Assembly (NCBI GenBank): GCA_963737365.1
Contig: CAVTSD010000001.1
Location: forward strand, 1,807,117 to 1,871,116
Reading direction: 5' to 3'
DNA length: 64,000 nucleotides
Origin: Roseiarcus sp963737365
GTDB lineage: Bacteria; Pseudomonadota; Alphaproteobacteria; Rhizobiales; Beijerinckiaceae
The position numbers and the translations under genes are program-made. Below the pieces are notes generated by a model, which worked only from the letters and a program-made list of their open reading frames with translations, was not told where the DNA came from and did no database searches. Positions 25,291-34,233 of the stretch are shown here, one piece after another (the stretch's first letter is position 1; the number at the start of each line of letters is the position of its first letter).

Positions 25291-25623
25291 ATGCCCCACT
25301 ATCTTTGCAAATTGAAGCCGCCGCGAACGACGTTCATCTCTGACATGACGCCCGGCGAAGCGCAGCTTATGCGCGCGCATCGCGAGTACTGGACGCCAAG
25401 CGTCGAGACAGGCGTCGTCATCGCGATGGGCCCGGTCGTCGATCCGGCAGGGGGTTATGGCGTCGCCATTATCGAAGCCGCCTCCGACGCGGCGCTGGAG
25501 GCGATGCAAAAGGCCGATCCGGTTATCTTGGCCGGCGGTTTTGCTTATGAAAACTGCCGCATGTTGGGGATTGCAGTGCGCCCCAGCCAGCCGCTCGCGC
25601 CCATCACTTCCATATCTCCGTAA
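25291..25623 (+). CDS. YciI-like protein
   Basis: This 110-residue protein with a ferredoxin-like alpha/beta fold matches the YCII-related family: an N-terminal strand HYLCKLKPPR, the helix MTPGEAQLMRAHREYW with a conserved His, and the strand YGVAIIEA. YciI proteins are small and their reactions are mostly unknown, though an active-site His-Asp pair has been proposed. It lies 15 bases after sucA and 34 before sucB, so it is transcribed with the 2-oxoglutarate dehydrogenase genes. Confidence 0.75.
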   Translation: MPHYLCKLKPPRTTFISDMTPGEAQLMRAHREYWTPSVETGVVIAMGPVVDPAGGYGVAIIEAASDAALEAMQKADPVILAGGFAYENCRMLGIAVRPSQPLAPITSISP

Positions 25624-25657
25624 GGCTTAGAGAGGGGCGCCTCGCGGCGCGATCGAA

Positions 25658-26935
25658 ATGGCGATTGAGGTTCGTGTTCCGACGCTCGGGGAGTCGATTA
25701 CCGAAGCGACCGTTGGCAAGTGGTTCAAAAAGGCCGGAGAACCTGTGCAGGCCGACGAGCCGCTGGTGGAGCTTGAGACCGACAAGGTGACTCTCGAAGT
25801 CAATGCGCCGAGCTCGGGGGTCTTGAGCGAGATTGCCGCCGAAACAGGCCAAACGGTAGGCATCGGCGCGCTGCTCGGCCAGGTTTCAGCCGGCGCGGCT
25901 CCGGCAGCCCCGGCGCACGCTGCAGCTTCATCCGGAAAGGCGGCGCGTGAAGCAACGCCTGCCGTCGCAACTGCGGCGCCTGCCGCCGCGACGGCGATGC
26001 CTCCGGCGCCGGCCGCGGCCAAGATCGCCGCCGAGGACAAGATCGATCTTGCTTCAATCGCCGGCAGCGGCAAGCGCGGTCAGGTGCTGAAGGGCGACGT
26101 GCTGGCTGCGGTAGCGGCTCAAGCGCCAGCGCCTCTCGTCGCTCCTGCGCCGCTTCAGACGCCGACGGCCGCGCCCATTCCAACCCCTAGTCCGGCTCCC
26201 ATCCCTGCAGCTCGCACGACCACCTCCGATGACGGCGCTCGCGAGGAGCGGGTGCGCATGACCAAGCTGCGTCAGACAATCGCCCGTCGCCTGAAGGACG
26301 CGCAAAATAGCGCGGCTATGCTCACGACTTTCAACGAGGTCGACATGAGCGAGGTGATGGCGTTGCGCGCGCGCTATAAGGACGCCTTCGAGAAAAAGCA
26401 TGGCGCCAAGCTCGGCTTCATGGGCTTTTTCGTCAAAGCGTGTGTTCAGGCGCTGAAAGAAATTCCCGCCGTCAACGCCGAAATCGATGGCGCGGACTTG
26501 GTCTATAAGAATTACTACCACGTCGGCATCGCCGTTGGCACCGACAAGGGCCTGATCGTGCCGGTGGTGCGAGACGCTGAAAAGCTCTCGATCGCCGAGA
26601 TCGAGAAGACGATTGCTGCGCTCGGCAAGCGCGCTCGCGACGGCCAGCTCACGCTCGAAGAGTTGCAGGGCGGAACGTTTACTATCACCAACGGCGGCAT
26701 CTATGGCTCGCTGATGTCGACGCCGATTCTCAATGCGCCGCAGTCGGGCATCCTGGGCATGCACAAGATCCAGGACCGGCCCATCGCCGTTGGCGGCAAG
26801 GTTGAAATCCGGCCGATGATGTATCTGGCGTTGAGCTACGACCATCGCATCGTCGATGGCCGGGAGGCGGTGACTTTCCTCGTCCGCGTCAAGGAGGCGC
26901 TCGAGGACCCGGCGCGGCTCGTGCTAGACCTCTGA
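25658..26935 (+). CDS. sucB: Dihydrolipoyl succinyltransferase (2-oxoglutarate dehydrogenase E2)
   Basis: This 425-residue E2 core has a lipoyl domain at residues 1-77 with the lipoylated Lys in ELETDKVTLEV. An Ala/Pro-rich linker follows, then a peripheral-subunit-binding domain around ASIAGSGKRGQVLKGDV, another Pro-rich linker, and the catalytic domain ending with YDHRIVDGREAV, which holds the catalytic His and Asp. One lipoyl domain and the C-terminal motif support SucB over PDH E2. It sits between the YciI-like and MAPEG-like genes. Confidence 0.96.
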   Translation: MAIEVRVPTLGESITEATVGKWFKKAGEPVQADEPLVELETDKVTLEVNAPSSGVLSEIAAETGQTVGIGALLGQVSAGAAPAAPAHAAASSGKAAREATPAVATAAPAAATAMPPAPAAAKIAAEDKIDLASIAGSGKRGQVLKGDVLAAVAAQAPAPLVAPAPLQTPTAAPIPTPSPAPIPAARTTTSDDGAREERVRMTKLRQTIARRLKDAQNSAAMLTTFNEVDMSEVMALRARYKDAFEKKHGAKLGFMGFFVKACVQALKEIPAVNAEIDGADLVYKNYYHVGIAVGTDKGLIVPVVRDAEKLSIAEIEKTIAALGKRARDGQLTLEELQGGTFTITNGGIYGSLMSTPILNAPQSGILGMHKIQDRPIAVGGKVEIRPMMYLALSYDHRIVDGREAVTFLVRVKEALEDPARLVLDL

Positions 26936-26974
26936 GGTTGCGACACTCGCGAGCTCGTGGATCGGAGGCGCTCT

Positions 26975-27367
26975 GTGAGCGAATTGACCTGCCTCGAATT
27001 GAGCGTGGCTCTGTGGTTGATCCATGTTCTTGTTCAAGCGACATTCGGCAACCTGGAACTGCCATTCGGCTATCTGTTCACTTCGCGCGACAAGCCCGCT
27101 GCAACGAGCGGCTTGCTGTTTGGTCGAGCGACCCGAGCGCTGGCGAACTACGTCGAGAATTTCACACCCTTCGTCGCGCTCGTGCTTGCGCTCATCGTCA
27201 CCCAGCGGACTGGCGGGCCCGGCGCGCTTGGCGCGACGATCTGGATTCTGGCGCGCGCCATCTACATTCCGGTTTACCTTCTCGGCGTCATGTACGCGCG
27301 CACGTTGGTGTGGGCAATTTCGATCATCGGCCTTGTGTTGATGCTATGGCGGTTGATCGGACGATAG
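26975..27367 (+). CDS. MAPEG-family membrane protein
   Basis: This protein of about 130 residues with four hydrophobic helices carries the MAPEG-like segment GRATRALANYVENFTPFVAL, with the conserved Arg, Asn and Glu. MAPEG proteins include microsomal glutathione transferases, but many bacterial members are uncharacterised. The start is GTG at 26975 with a GGAGG site eight bases upstream; a longer frame from 26957 is possible. It lies between sucB and lpdA on the same strand. Confidence 0.75.
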   Translation: MSELTCLELSVALWLIHVLVQATFGNLELPFGYLFTSRDKPAATSGLLFGRATRALANYVENFTPFVALVLALIVTQRTGGPGALGATIWILARAIYIPVYLLGVMYARTLVWAISIIGLVLMLWRLIGR

Positions 27368-27413
27368 CTGGCGCCGCGAGTCCTTCACGGACGCCCAGCG
27401 AAAGAGATCTGCA

Positions 27414-28811
27414 ATGACTTATGACTTGGTAGTAATCGGCTCGGGCCCGGGCGGCTACGTATGCGCGATCCGCGCGGCGCAACTCGGCATGAAGGTCGCC
27501 GTCGTCGAGAAGATGAAGACGCTTGGGGGCACCTGCCTGAACATTGGCTGCATTCCCTCCAAGGCGCTCCTCTACGCATCCGAAATGTTCGACGAGGCGG
27601 GGCATGGCCTTGCGCCCCTGGGCGTCGTCGTTTCTCCGCCGACGCTCGATCTCCCCGGAATGATGAAGCACAAGGACGTCACGGTGGCCGCCAACGTCAA
27701 TGGCGTCGCCTATCTGTTTAAGAAGAATAAGATCGACTGGGTTAGCGGCGAAGGGCGCATAGCCGCTCCCGGGCGCGTGACCGTCAAAGGCGCTGATGGG
27801 AAAGAAAGCACGCTAGAAACCAAGGCGATCGTCATCGCCACCGGTTCGGATGTCGCCCGGCTGCCGGGCGTGGAGATCAACGAGAAAACGATCGTTTCCT
27901 CGACCGGCGCTTTGAGCCTGTCCGCTCCGCCGAAGAAGCTGATCGTCGTGGGCGCCGGCGTCATCGGCCTCGAACTTGGCTCGGTTTGGCGGCGGCTCGG
28001 TTCCGAGGTGACGGTGGTCGAATTTCTGGATCGTATCCTGACGGGGATCGACGGCGAGGCCGCCAAGCTGATGCAACGCACGCTGGAGAAGCAGGGCCTT
28101 ACCTTCCACCTCAGTCACAAGCTAGCCAAAGTCGAGCCGGCGGCCACGGGCGTCAAGGCGACGATTGAGCCGTCAACGAGCGGAGAGGCCAAGGTGCTCG
28201 ACGCCGACGTTGTGCTGGTCGCCATTGGACGACGTCCCTTCACGGAAGGCCTGGGATTGGAGGCGCTCGGCGTCAAGACGGAGCGCGGCCAGGTCGTCGT
28301 CGACGCGCATTTCGCCACCAACGTTCAGGGAATCTATGCGATCGGCGACGTCATTCGCGGGCCCATGCTCGCGCACAAAGCCGAGGACGAGGGCGTTGCG
28401 GTCGCCGAACTCTTGGCGGGGCAGGCGGGCCACGTCAATTATGGCGTTATTCCGAATGTGGTCTACACGAACCCCGAGGTCGCATCTGTCGGCAAGAGCG
28501 AGGAAGAACTGAAGGCCGAGGGCGTCGCCTACGCAGTCGGCAAATTCCCGTTCACGGCGAATGGGCGTGCGCGGGCGATGCGTCACACCGAGGGTTTCGT
28601 GAAGATCCTCGCCGACGCAAGCAGCGATCGTGTGCTCGGAGGACATATCGTGGGGTTCGGCGCGGGCGAGATGATCCACGAGATCGCGGTCTTGATGGAG
28701 TTCGGCGGCTCGGCGGAAGATCTTGCTCGCACCTGCCATGCGCACCCCACCATGTCAGAAGCGGTGAAGGAGGCGGCGATGGCTGTGGCGAAGCGGGCGA
28801 TCCACATCTGA
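27414..28811 (+). CDS. lpdA: Dihydrolipoyl dehydrogenase (E3)
   Basis: This 465-residue FAD/NAD flavoenzyme reoxidises dihydrolipoamide of the 2-oxoglutarate dehydrogenase complex. The redox-active disulfide is in CLNIGC (residues 41 and 46). FAD binding is at VIGSGPGGYVCAIRAAQ, NAD binding at VVGAGVIGLELGSVW, and the C-terminal His-Glu dyad in CHAHPTMSEA. Length is standard. It closes the TCA operon, 47 bases after the MAPEG-like gene. Confidence 0.97.
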   Translation: MTYDLVVIGSGPGGYVCAIRAAQLGMKVAVVEKMKTLGGTCLNIGCIPSKALLYASEMFDEAGHGLAPLGVVVSPPTLDLPGMMKHKDVTVAANVNGVAYLFKKNKIDWVSGEGRIAAPGRVTVKGADGKESTLETKAIVIATGSDVARLPGVEINEKTIVSSTGALSLSAPPKKLIVVGAGVIGLELGSVWRRLGSEVTVVEFLDRILTGIDGEAAKLMQRTLEKQGLTFHLSHKLAKVEPAATGVKATIEPSTSGEAKVLDADVVLVAIGRRPFTEGLGLEALGVKTERGQVVVDAHFATNVQGIYAIGDVIRGPMLAHKAEDEGVAVAELLAGQAGHVNYGVIPNVVYTNPEVASVGKSEEELKAEGVAYAVGKFPFTANGRARAMRHTEGFVKILADASSDRVLGGHIVGFGAGEMIHEIAVLMEFGGSAEDLARTCHAHPTMSEAVKEAAMAVAKRAIHI

Positions 28812-28894
28812 GACTAAGAGCGCCCTCAGCGCCGTAGCCGCGATGTAACCAGGCTGCGGTCGCCTAACTTCGCACAATCTCCGGAGACCGTCGC

Positions 28895-29749
28895 GTGAAC
28901 GCAAGACCTTGGCGGCCTGGAAAGCTCGATTTGCGTCTTACCAGTGCAGACGAGTGCGGGATCACGCAATGCCGAAGCGCGCGACAGTTAACTGGCGCGA
29001 TAATCGGCTTCGTTCTCTGTGGTTGGCTGTCCGCGTTCAACACATCAGCGCGCGCCGATCCGATGGCGCTGTGGCGGATCGTTCACGGCGCTTGCGTTCC
29101 TCATGTTGAAGCGGGTTTGGGTCCGAAGCCCTGCGAGCGCGTCGACCTCGATGGCGGCGTTGATCAGGGCGTGGCGATTCTGAAGGATTTGGTCGGCGTC
29201 GCCCAGATGCTGGCGATTCCGACGCGGCGCATCACCGGTATCGAAGATCCGCAAATGCTGGAGCCCATTGCGCCGCCGGTGTTTGCTGACGCGTGGAGCG
29301 CCAAGAGGCTCGTTGAAGCGCGCCTAAACCGGACATTGCCGCGGGAAGCCGTTGGACTGGCGATCAATTCGAAATGGACACGCAGCCAGGAGCAGTTTCA
29401 CGTCCATGTCGACTGCATGGCCGCTCCGGTTGTCAAGGCTCTAGCCGAGTACGCTTCCGCACTCAACGCTCAGTGGCGCGCAATGACGGTTTCGCTTCAG
29501 GGACGGGTCTATCTCGCGCGCCGGGTCGACACGCCCGATCTCGTCGGCGTCGCTCCCCTTAAACTCCTCGCGGACGGCGTCGAGGGCGCGAGGGAGCATA
29601 TGGGCGCCTACAGCCTTGCCGCAGTCGGCGCGACCTTTGATGGGAAGCCAGGCTTCGTTTTGCTGGCCGACCAGTTCTCATTGGAGGGCGGCGGCCACGC
29701 CGAGGACCTCCAGGATCACGATTGCGCGATTGCTCGTTCGACGCCCTGA
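28895..29749 (+). CDS. cdh: CDP-diacylglycerol pyrophosphatase
   Basis: This 284-residue protein has an N-terminal hydrophobic signal or anchor (about residues 34-52) and a HIT-like catalytic core. The core contains LAINSKWTRSQEQFHVHVDC, with the His-x-His of the family, plus LWRIVHGACVPH and the late segment GGGHAEDLQDHDCA. Family members cleave CDP-diacylglycerol to phosphatidate and CMP at the membrane. The GTG start at 28895 follows a CGGAGA site. It lies about 80 bases after lpdA and reads as a separate unit. Confidence 0.85.
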   Translation: MNARPWRPGKLDLRLTSADECGITQCRSARQLTGAIIGFVLCGWLSAFNTSARADPMALWRIVHGACVPHVEAGLGPKPCERVDLDGGVDQGVAILKDLVGVAQMLAIPTRRITGIEDPQMLEPIAPPVFADAWSAKRLVEARLNRTLPREAVGLAINSKWTRSQEQFHVHVDCMAAPVVKALAEYASALNAQWRAMTVSLQGRVYLARRVDTPDLVGVAPLKLLADGVEGAREHMGAYSLAAVGATFDGKPGFVLLADQFSLEGGGHAEDLQDHDCAIARSTP

Positions 29750-29892
29750 TCGAACTGCGCCTTTTGTGCGCTGAGAGAGGCGATACACAGGTCTGGGGAT
29801 ATGCGGGCTGCGGAAATTGATTTAGGCTCCCGCGGCGGCGTTCGATTTTTTCAAAGGTGGGCGAACAGTCGACTGAAGACGGGGGCGGGGCA

Positions 29893-30423
29893 ATGGGGGT
29901 TCTATTCACGCGCTTTTTTGCGCTCGTATTTTTGATCGCGGCGCCGACGTACGCTTACGCGCATGTCGAGATCAACGTCGACCTTTCGTCGCAGACAATG
30001 ACCGTCCACTCGGGCTCCGGCGAAACGTACGTCTGGCCGATATCCTCAGGAAAGGCCGGTCATGCGACGCCAAATGGCGTTTTTCGGCCGCGAGCGATGT
30101 ACGCCATGGTCCACTCGGCCAAGTACAACAACGCCCCGATGCCGCACTCCATCTTCTTCTACGGCCAATACGCGATCCACGGCACGGATGCGGTCGGAAG
30201 CCTCGGCAGACCGGCGTCGCACGGCTGTGTCCGCATTTCGCCCGCACACGCGGCAACGCTATTCGCCATGGTTCAGAAGCAGGGGGCGGAAATCCGCATC
30301 GTCGGATCACCCTTCAGCGATATAGCGCGCAGCGAGAAGCATTCGGGATCTGCGCTTGGATTTGCACCCGTTCGCCATACGCGGACCCTTAAAGAATGGG
30401 CGCGCAATCCTCTCGCACAGTGA
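29893..30423 (+). CDS. L,D-transpeptidase (YkuD family), periplasmic
   Basis: This 176-residue protein has a signal sequence (residues 1-22, ending AYA). The YkuD domain follows with IHGTDAVGSLGRPASHGCVRIS, which holds the catalytic Cys and His. It crosslinks peptidoglycan through 3-3 bonds or attaches proteins to it. I start at ATG 29893, which begins the signal sequence; an upstream codon at 29857 would bury it. It is followed by a noncoding gap of about 145 bases before the PIMT-like gene. Confidence 0.9.
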   Translation: MGVLFTRFFALVFLIAAPTYAYAHVEINVDLSSQTMTVHSGSGETYVWPISSGKAGHATPNGVFRPRAMYAMVHSAKYNNAPMPHSIFFYGQYAIHGTDAVGSLGRPASHGCVRISPAHAATLFAMVQKQGAEIRIVGSPFSDIARSEKHSGSALGFAPVRHTRTLKEWARNPLAQ

Positions 30424-30567
30424 GGAAACCAGATCGCCGTTTACGGAGGCATTAATAAGCCGTAATCCGCGCCGAAATCGCGCGGACGGGTGTCGCGTTT
30501 TCCCTCCGTTTAGGATATCAGGCCACCCACGATTCGAACTGGCGGGAGCCGGTTGAGGAGGCCATTG

Positions 30568-31437
30568 GTGCAAAGACGTCAATTTATCGCCGGCGCCGCC
30601 GGCCTGATTGCAGGCTCGCTTGCGCCGCGGCTGGCATTTGCCGACGTGCCCACAGCCTTTACGTTCGATATGGCGCCGCCGATGGACAACCGCGAGAAGT
30701 TCATCGCCTGGGGCGTGGCGCAACGCGGAGAAGACCCGAAATACCTCGGCGAGCGGTTTGATCGCTTCGGCGCAATGGTCCGCAATGAGGACCTCGCCAA
30801 TGATCGCAATAAGCACGCCTTTCTCCTGACGCCGCGCGAAAAATTCGTGCTGCAGCAGAATCTCGCTCGCGCCTACGACCACGCCTTCCTCGATATCGGC
30901 TACGGCGTCACGATTTCCGGCCCTCATATCGTCGGGCGGATGACCTCGAACATCGATCCCAAGCAGGGGGAGAAGGTGCTGGAGATCGGCACCGGCTCTG
31001 GCTACCAGTCAGCCTATCTGTCGCACCTGACCGACCAGGTCCACACCGTGGAAATCATCAAGCCGCTGGCTGAGCGCACCCGCTCCATCTACGACCAGCT
31101 CATCAAAGACGGCTACAAGGAGTTCGAGGCGATCAAGAGCAAGGCCGCCGACGGCTATTATGGTTGGGAAGAGGCGGCGCCTTTCGACAAGATCATCGTC
31201 ACCTGTGGCATCGACCATGTTCCTCCGCCGCTGCTGCAACAGTTGAAGCCTGGCGGAATCATGGTCATTCCGGTTGGACCGCCGGGCGCCCAGCGGGTCC
31301 TCAAGGTCGTCAAGAATCAAGCTTCGGATGGTCAGCTGACCGTCGCGCGATCTGATATCTACGGCGGACGGATCGTCCCGTTCGTTCCGTTCACCAAGCT
31401 GGAAGGTGAACAGATCGTCGGCACCCACAATAACTAG
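30568..31437 (+). CDS. Protein-L-isoaspartate O-methyltransferase-like protein with an export-type leader
   Basis: This protein of about 289 residues opens with RRQFIAGAAGLIAGS and a cleavage-like AFA, which looks like a twin-arginine leader. A SAM-methyltransferase domain of the PIMT type follows: motif I VLEIGTGSGYQSAYLS, then a central DKIIVTCGIDHVPPPLL and LKPGGIMVIPVG. PIMTs repair isoaspartyl residues using SAM, normally in the cytoplasm. The AGGAGG site at 30556-30561 sits six bases before GTG 30568, fixing the start. The large membrane gene follows within about 90 bases. Whether the protein is really exported is open. Confidence 0.8.
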   Translation: MQRRQFIAGAAGLIAGSLAPRLAFADVPTAFTFDMAPPMDNREKFIAWGVAQRGEDPKYLGERFDRFGAMVRNEDLANDRNKHAFLLTPREKFVLQQNLARAYDHAFLDIGYGVTISGPHIVGRMTSNIDPKQGEKVLEIGTGSGYQSAYLSHLTDQVHTVEIIKPLAERTRSIYDQLIKDGYKEFEAIKSKAADGYYGWEEAAPFDKIIVTCGIDHVPPPLLQQLKPGGIMVIPVGPPGAQRVLKVVKNQASDGQLTVARSDIYGGRIVPFVPFTKLEGEQIVGTHNN

Positions 31438-31527
31438 CGCCCGGCTCCCTCAAGGGTCGCTTTGGTCGCGGGCGCGCCTGGATCCAAAGCGTATCTTCAT
31501 ACACCCGGCCGGCCGCTCAGAGATGCA

Positions 31528-34233
31528 ATGAACGACGCGAGCAACGTCCCGATCGCTGACGTCCTTGACGCGCAGGCCGAGCCAGACTCGGAGCTCGGTT
31601 CGGGTTCGCGCCTCGCTCTCTATTTCGCCGTAGGGCTTGCCGCCGGCTCTGTCATCGCCTTGCAGATCGACGTCATGCGCGTCTTTTCTGTCGGCAGCTG
31701 GGCGCATTTCGGCTCGCTGGTCGTGAGCCTGGCGATGCTGGGCTTCGGCCTGGCGAGCGCGGTGATGACCGTCGCCAAGGACTGGTTCGCTCGCAATTGG
31801 CGTGTGGCTGCGACCGTTTCGCTCGCTCTGTTCGGGCCGCTTGCCGTCGCCGCGAACCTTTACGTCCAGCATCTCGGTTTCAATGCGATCTTCCTGATCT
31901 CCGACCCGGCTCAGAAATGGAAGCTGCTTGCGATTTTTCTGGCGGAGCTCACGCCATTCCTGGCCGGCGCTTTTTTTCTCGGATGCGTCTTTCTGAGAAG
32001 CAACCGCATTTTTGGCCGAGTCTACTTCGCCGACCTCGCCGGGGCCGGACTTTGCGGCCTGGTGTTCCTGTTGGCGATGTATGTGTTTACGCCCGCCAAT
32101 CTGATCGCTGCGCCATTGGGGCTTTGGTTCTTAGCTTGTTTGGCCTGGTCGTTCGGTCCTGGCGGCCGCGTGGCGCTCATTCCCTTTCTTATCGCGGGCG
32201 CCCTCGCTTTCGCGGGCCACTTCGTTCTGCCGCAGACCTTCGGCTTAAAGACGCTTGCGACGAACGATTACAAAGGCGTGGCCTACGCGCGTAAGTTTCC
32301 GGACGCGAAGAAGGTCTACGAAAGCGCCTCGCCGTTCGGTTTTCTCGAGGCCTACTCCAGCTCCTATCTGCATTTTGCGCCAGGCTTATCCGACAACGCC
32401 GGCTTCAATCTGCCGACGATGCCAGCCAACGCCTATCTCGGCCTCTACATCGACGGTGACGGTCCTATCGGCATCATGCGCGATCTGACCGACAAGGAAA
32501 CCGCGTATTTCCATTACTTGCCGATGGTCTATCCCTACATCATCAAGTCCGCGCCGAAGACATTCATCGTCCAATTCGGTGGAGGGATCTCGACTGAGGT
32601 CGCCCTCCACTCGGGCGCCGAGGATGTGACGGTCGCCGAAGGCAACCGCGCGGTGCTCCAGGCGTTTCACGCCGATGTGATCCGCAACTTTACTGGTGAC
32701 ATACTGTCCAAGGTCCACGTCATTGATTACGAGGGACGCCATTTCCTTGCACATACCGATGAGCGCTTCGATGTTATCGACCTAAGCCTCGCGGACTCGG
32801 TCGGACTTTCGAACCCCGGCGGCTTCGCCATTATGGAGAAGTTCTCCTATACCAAAGAGGCGATGGAGACCTACATGCGCGCGCTCGCCCCCGGCGGCGT
32901 GCTGTCGGTCACGCTCTGGAATAAGGAGGAGCCGCCGAAGTCGGTTCTGAAGCTCTATGCGACGATGGCCGCGGCGGCGCGCGAGGTCGATCCCGCGCAT
33001 CTGGCCAATTCATTCTTCGTCGCCTCGTCTTACCTGTCGACGGCGACGGTTCTGTACAAAAACGGCGGGTTCTCGCCGGGTGAGATCGAGAAGCTGCGCG
33101 CCCACACCCGCGCCATGTCGTTTGACGAAATCTACTCGCCGGGACTCTTTTACGATCCCTCGCAAACCGACACCACGCTGGCTGGCTATGTCGAGCAGAT
33201 TTTCGGCGGCGCTGCCGGAGGTCCGTCCTCCCCACAGCCGTCTACTGGGACAGCTCCAGGTGCGGACACAGTCGCCGACGCCGATCCCGCGAAGGGCGAC
33301 GACACCCCGCCTTCCGGCAAGGCCGATGACGGCGTGCTGCCCGCGACAGTCATGGGCAGGCTCGCTTGGCACGCGCTCGTCTCTGGGCGATGGCCTGAGA
33401 TTGCCGATCGCTACGTGTTCAATACGCGAGCGTTGACGAACGACGCGCCTTATTTCGCAGCCTACGTCAAGACGGGTGACCTGCCTCGCGTGCTCGACAG
33501 ACTTGAGCTCTTACAGGACGAGTGGGGCTATCTCCTGATTTGGGCGACGCTCGGCGTGGCTTGCCTGACGGCGACGGTACTGCTCGCGATACCGCTCATT
33601 TGGGGCTGGAGAGCCGTCTTCTCGCACTCGCCGGGCAAGGCGCTGACCGTGCTCTATTTCGCCTGTCTCGGCACCGGCTACATCATGGTCGAGGTCGGGC
33701 TTATCGCCCACTTCGTCATGGCGCTTGGAAATCCGACGATCTCCGCGTCAGTGTTGATCACCGGCATGCTGGTGTTCTCGGGCCTTGGCGCCCTGACCTC
33801 TGAGCGCGCTCTGCCGCACATGCGGACGGTCATGCCCGCTCTCTTCGTCGCGGTCGGGGTGATGTTGATCCTCTACGGGTTGTATCTCGGCCACGTGCTC
33901 GAATCGATCGGCGCGATCGCCTATCCCGCCCGCCTTGTCGTGTGCTTTCTTTTGATAGCCCCGCCTGCCTTCTTGATGGGATTTCCGATGCCGGTCGCAA
34001 TGACGACGCTCGGACGCCTCGGCAAGGATCACATGTTCGTCTGGGCATGGGGCGTTAACGGTTGCTTCTCGGTGATCGGGGCTGCGGCGGCGCCCGTCAT
34101 TGCAACCAATTTTGGCCTTGCAGCTGTGATCGAGGTTGCAGGCCTCGCCTATCTGTTGGCGATTCCGGCCTTTTACGGAGTCATCGCTTCGGGCCAAGAA
34201 CGTGGCCCAGCCGAAAGCGAAGCTCGGGCTTGA
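31528..34233 (+). CDS. Large polytopic membrane protein with embedded spermidine-synthase-like methyltransferase domain
   Basis: This 901-residue protein has an N-terminal block of about seven hydrophobic helices (roughly residues 20-250), a soluble middle, and a C-terminal block of about seven helices (roughly 660-890). The middle resembles the Rossmann core of spermidine synthases: VQFGGGISTEVALHSGAE, a motif-II-like VTVAEGNRAVLQ, and FDVIDLSLADS. It includes an insertion rich in Pro, Gly and Ser near residue 570. Related predicted membrane proteins exist in many bacteria, without a proven reaction. It follows the exported PIMT-like gene on the same strand. The start at 31528 is the first ATG before the first helix. 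Confidence 0.75.
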   Translation: MNDASNVPIADVLDAQAEPDSELGSGSRLALYFAVGLAAGSVIALQIDVMRVFSVGSWAHFGSLVVSLAMLGFGLASAVMTVAKDWFARNWRVAATVSLALFGPLAVAANLYVQHLGFNAIFLISDPAQKWKLLAIFLAELTPFLAGAFFLGCVFLRSNRIFGRVYFADLAGAGLCGLVFLLAMYVFTPANLIAAPLGLWFLACLAWSFGPGGRVALIPFLIAGALAFAGHFVLPQTFGLKTLATNDYKGVAYARKFPDAKKVYESASPFGFLEAYSSSYLHFAPGLSDNAGFNLPTMPANAYLGLYIDGDGPIGIMRDLTDKETAYFHYLPMVYPYIIKSAPKTFIVQFGGGISTEVALHSGAEDVTVAEGNRAVLQAFHADVIRNFTGDILSKVHVIDYEGRHFLAHTDERFDVIDLSLADSVGLSNPGGFAIMEKFSYTKEAMETYMRALAPGGVLSVTLWNKEEPPKSVLKLYATMAAAAREVDPAHLANSFFVASSYLSTATVLYKNGGFSPGEIEKLRAHTRAMSFDEIYSPGLFYDPSQTDTTLAGYVEQIFGGAAGGPSSPQPSTGTAPGADTVADADPAKGDDTPPSGKADDGVLPATVMGRLAWHALVSGRWPEIADRYVFNTRALTNDAPYFAAYVKTGDLPRVLDRLELLQDEWGYLLIWATLGVACLTATVLLAIPLIWGWRAVFSHSPGKALTVLYFACLGTGYIMVEVGLIAHFVMALGNPTISASVLITGMLVFSGLGALTSERALPHMRTVMPALFVAVGVMLILYGLYLGHVLESIGAIAYPARLVVCFLLIAPPAFLMGFPMPVAMTTLGRLGKDHMFVWAWGVNGCFSVIGAAAAPVIATNFGLAAVIEVAGLAYLLAIPAFYGVIASGQERGPAESEARA

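Noticed and set aside
30520..30552. tRNA T-arm-like word GATTCGAAC before the PIMT-like gene
   Set aside because: The flanking stems do not pair, and no acceptor or anticodon arm can be drawn on either strand.
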